Shown piece by piece: positions 5,956 to 7,298 of a stretch of 7,298 nt of DNA. Below the pieces are notes generated by a model. It did not search any database. It was given only the letters and a program-made list of their open reading frames with translations, and had not been told where the DNA came from. Made by a program: the position numbers and the translations under genes. Where the stretch lies: positions 1 to 7,298 of the forward strand of contig CALPQA020000088.1 of the NCBI GenBank assembly GCA_943325595.2, in the 5' to 3' direction. Origin of the DNA: Auritidibacter sp. Marseille-P8566 (GTDB taxonomy: Bacteria; Bacteroidota; Bacteroidia; Flavobacteriales; Flavobacteriaceae). Position 1 is the stretch's first letter, and each line of letters begins with the position of its first letter.

Positions 5956-6393
5956 TTATGAAAGTCCGTCTTCGTTTAATATTTTCAAAAAGTGAAATCC
6001 TTTAGGGACAAATCCTTGATTGTAATAGAAACGGTGAGCTGTAAAATTGCCTGTATAAGCATCCAATACAATCATGGTGCAATTGCTCTCCAAAGCTTTC
6101 TTGTTGATGTAATCGGTCATTGCTTTTCCGTACCCTTTGGAGCGGTATTCGGGGTGCACAATAAAGTTATCGATTTCAATATATTTCCCAGACCAGAGTT
6201 TGATTCCTGACCAAAACCCAGTTAAAGCCACACATATATCACCTTCAAAAACGGCTACTTGCCTGTAATTATGTGGCACCATTTCTGTAAGATAGGCTTC
6301 GTATTTTTCTATTGTGAAATTTGTATACAAATGTTTCATGATGTCGTATTGTGCCACCATTTCGGGAATTGTAGAGAGTTCTTTTATTTTCAA
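5956..6393 (-). CDS. GNAT family N-acetyltransferase
   Basis: A 145-residue cytosolic GNAT enzyme, expected to move an acetyl group from acetyl-CoA to an amine; the acceptor is unknown. Motif A carries the acetyl-CoA pyrophosphate loop R-S-K-G-Y-G (84-89) after the strand YIEIDNFIVHPEY (71-83). Motif B is TAHRFYYNQGF (118-128), with a Tyr (123/124) where GNATs often have the general acid. Length is normal for a single-domain GNAT. The start is TTG at 6393: the frame is closed by an upstream TAA with no ATG between, and starting at Met12 would remove the first strand (KIKELSTI). It is the first gene of a two-gene unit with the small exported protein. Upstream lie a 12-bp direct repeat and the atpG terminator, so it has its own promoter. 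Aminoglycoside-type activity is possible for the superfamily, but nothing here shows it. Confidence 0.9.
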   Translation of the reverse strand: MKIKELSTIPEMVAQYDIMKHLYTNFTIEKYEAYLTEMVPHNYRQVAVFEGDICVALTGFWSGIKLWSGKYIEIDNFIVHPEYRSKGYGKAMTDYINKKALESNCTMIVLDAYTGNFTAHRFYYNQGFVPKGFHFLKILNEDGLS

Positions 6394-6432
6394 CGGTTTG
6401 TATTTTTTATAAAATTACTTAAAAATAGTGGA

Positions 6433-6464
6433 AATTAGACGTTATTTTTGAGAATTACACGTTA
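6433..6464. promoter_or_regulatory. Direct repeat upstream of the acetyltransferase, possible operator
   Basis: AATTAGACGTTA (6433-6444) and AATTACACGTTA (6453-6464) differ at one of 12 positions and start exactly 20 bp apart, about two helical turns. They lie 40-71 bp upstream of the TTG start at 6393, in the only gap that can hold the promoter of the acetyltransferase unit. Tandem sites in phase on one DNA face are typical of a dimeric or cooperative regulator, but no known regulator motif is recognised. A weak -7-like TATTTTTA on the minus strand lies at 6419-6426, just downstream of the repeat. Confidence 0.4.
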
Positions 6465-6474
6465 AGGTTATACT

Positions 6475-6503
6475 AAAAAAGTTCCCGTTTGGGAACTTTT
6501 TTT
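6475..6503. terminator. Intrinsic terminator of the atpG unit (symmetrical)
   Basis: A perfect 6-bp GC-containing stem, GTTCCC (6481-6486) and GGGAAC (6491-6496), has a 4-nt loop and is flanked by six A (6475-6480) and seven T (6497-6503). On the minus strand the RNA hairpin is followed by a U-run, giving a classic Rho-independent terminator about 28 bp after the atpG stop codon. The A and T flanks also make it work in principle on the plus strand, although no plus-strand gene precedes it. It separates the ATP synthase genes from the acetyltransferase unit. Confidence 0.92.
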
Positions 6504-6524
6504 AATACAGATGTGCTGTAATTT

Positions 6525-7298
6525 TTATCCTTTCAAAGCCTCAGCTCCACCAACAATCTCTAAGATTTCGTTAGTAATTGCAGCTTGACGTGCTTTGTTG
6601 TAGGTCAATTTCAATTGGTCTCTCAATTCGGTTGCATTGTCTGTTGCTTTATGCATTGCAGTCATACGCGCTCCATGCTCTGAGGCAAATGAATCTCTAA
6701 TCCCTTTGTATAATTGTGTTTTCAATGATTTTGGAATCAATGTCAAAACAATTTCTTCTTTTGAAGGTTCGAAGATATAATCTCCTGTTGCTTTGATTGT
6801 ATCCGATTTTAAAGCCACTAATGGCAAAAATTGTTCTGTTTGAACGATTTGTGTCGCTGCGTTTTTAAATTGGTTGTAAACCAATTCAATTTTGTCGTAT
6901 TCTCCTGAAATAAATTTTTGCGTTAATGTTTCTGCAATTGCAGCTACATTATCGAAAGTTAAATTATCAAAAATAAGACTTTGATTGTCTACCACATCAA
7001 GTGTTTTGCTTAAAGTATCGTTTCCTTTTTTACCAATGGCAAAAACATCAACTTGCTTTCCTGCATAAAACACAGAACGGTTTTTTACTTCCTTAATTAC
7101 ATTGGTGTTAAAAGCGCCACACAAACCTCTATTTGAAGTAATTGCCACCACTAACACTTTTTTTACTTCACGTTGTGTCGTAAACTCACCGCCTGCATCT
7201 CCATCAAGATTTGCAGAAAGATTTTGTAATAATTCCGTTAATTTTTCGGCATAAGGTCGCATTGCTGTAATAGCATCTTGTGCTTTTTTAAGCTTTGC
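6525..7298 (-). CDS. atpG: F1Fo ATP synthase gamma subunit (5' end outside window)
   Basis: This is the central rotor stalk of F1: its N- and C-terminal helices turn inside the alpha3-beta3 ring and couple proton flow to ATP synthesis at the inner membrane. The frame stays open to the right edge. The visible protein begins AKLKKAQDAITAMRPYAEKL, which matches family sequence after the missing start (about 30 residues), so the internal Met at 7262 is not the start. Family marks are TSNRGLCGAFNTNVI in the Rossmann-like domain and the C-terminal helix MHKATDNATELRDQ followed by ITNEILEIVGGAEAL, the gamma signature. 257 residues are visible, consistent with a whole protein of about 285. The partner atpA gene is expected just outside the right edge. 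The gene is last in its unit, ended by the terminator at 6475-6503. Confidence 0.97.
   Translation of the reverse strand, partial: AKLKKAQDAITAMRPYAEKLTELLQNLSANLDGDAGGEFTTQREVKKVLVVAITSNRGLCGAFNTNVIKEVKNRSVFYAGKQVDVFAIGKKGNDTLSKTLDVVDNQSLIFDNLTFDNVAAIAETLTQKFISGEYDKIELVYNQFKNAATQIVQTEQFLPLVALKSDTIKATGDYIFEPSKEEIVLTLIPKSLKTQLYKGIRDSFASEHGARMTAMHKATDNATELRDQLKLTYNKARQAAITNEILEIVGGAEALKG

Noticed and set aside
5992..6210. Plus-strand open frame inside the acetyltransferase gene
   Set aside because: Antisense to the conserved GNAT motifs; no domain of its own.
6506..6520. TACAG/CTGTA inverted repeat between the atpG stop and its terminator
   Set aside because: Only a 5-bp stem, and the adjacent terminator already explains the gap; likely chance.
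7260..7262. Internal ATG as the start of atpG
   Set aside because: The frame continues upstream to the window edge with family-typical sequence (AKLKKAQDAITA), so this Met is internal.

Overview
The window is AT-rich chromosomal DNA that looks like Flavobacterium or a close relative (Bacteroidota, Flavobacteriaceae). Four things point there: a DUF4292 lipoprotein beside an EnvC-like gene, Bacteroidota-style lipoproteins, the lack of strong Shine-Dalgarno sites, and an 80-bp intergenic repeat of a style I remember from Flavobacterium genomes. Every supported gene is on the minus strand, so transcription runs from high to low coordinates. The layout below follows that direction.

The right end holds the 3' part of atpG (ATP synthase gamma subunit). 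Its 5' end lies outside the window. A strong, symmetrical intrinsic terminator closes this unit at 6475-6503. A short regulatory-looking gap with a 12-bp direct repeat follows. Next comes a two-gene unit: a GNAT acetyltransferase with a TTG start, then 9 bp later a small exported protein of unknown function.

The rest is a run of cell-envelope genes with one nucleotide-metabolism gene inside it: a MOP/MurJ-type polysaccharide flippase (TTG start), dUTPase (dut), an NDP-sugar pyrophosphorylase with a left-handed beta-helix tail, a secreted TPR protein, a DUF4292 lipoprotein that looks LolB-like, and the first 44 codons of an EnvC-like murein hydrolase activator. The last three are tightly packed; the TPR and DUF4292 genes overlap as TAATG. 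Together they suggest an outer-membrane/peptidoglycan maintenance module.

Two gaps carry non-coding structure. The flippase-dut gap holds the 80-bp repeat with a GC-rich hairpin, and its edge supplies the flippase stop codon. The dut-nucleotidyltransferase gap holds three 16-17-bp tandem AT-rich units joined to a 12-bp inverted repeat. I see no phage, defence, CRISPR, tRNA or rRNA features. Most of the window is ordinary core genome. The points most worth following are the LolB-like reading of DUF4292, the two repeats and the possible operator upstream of the acetyltransferase.
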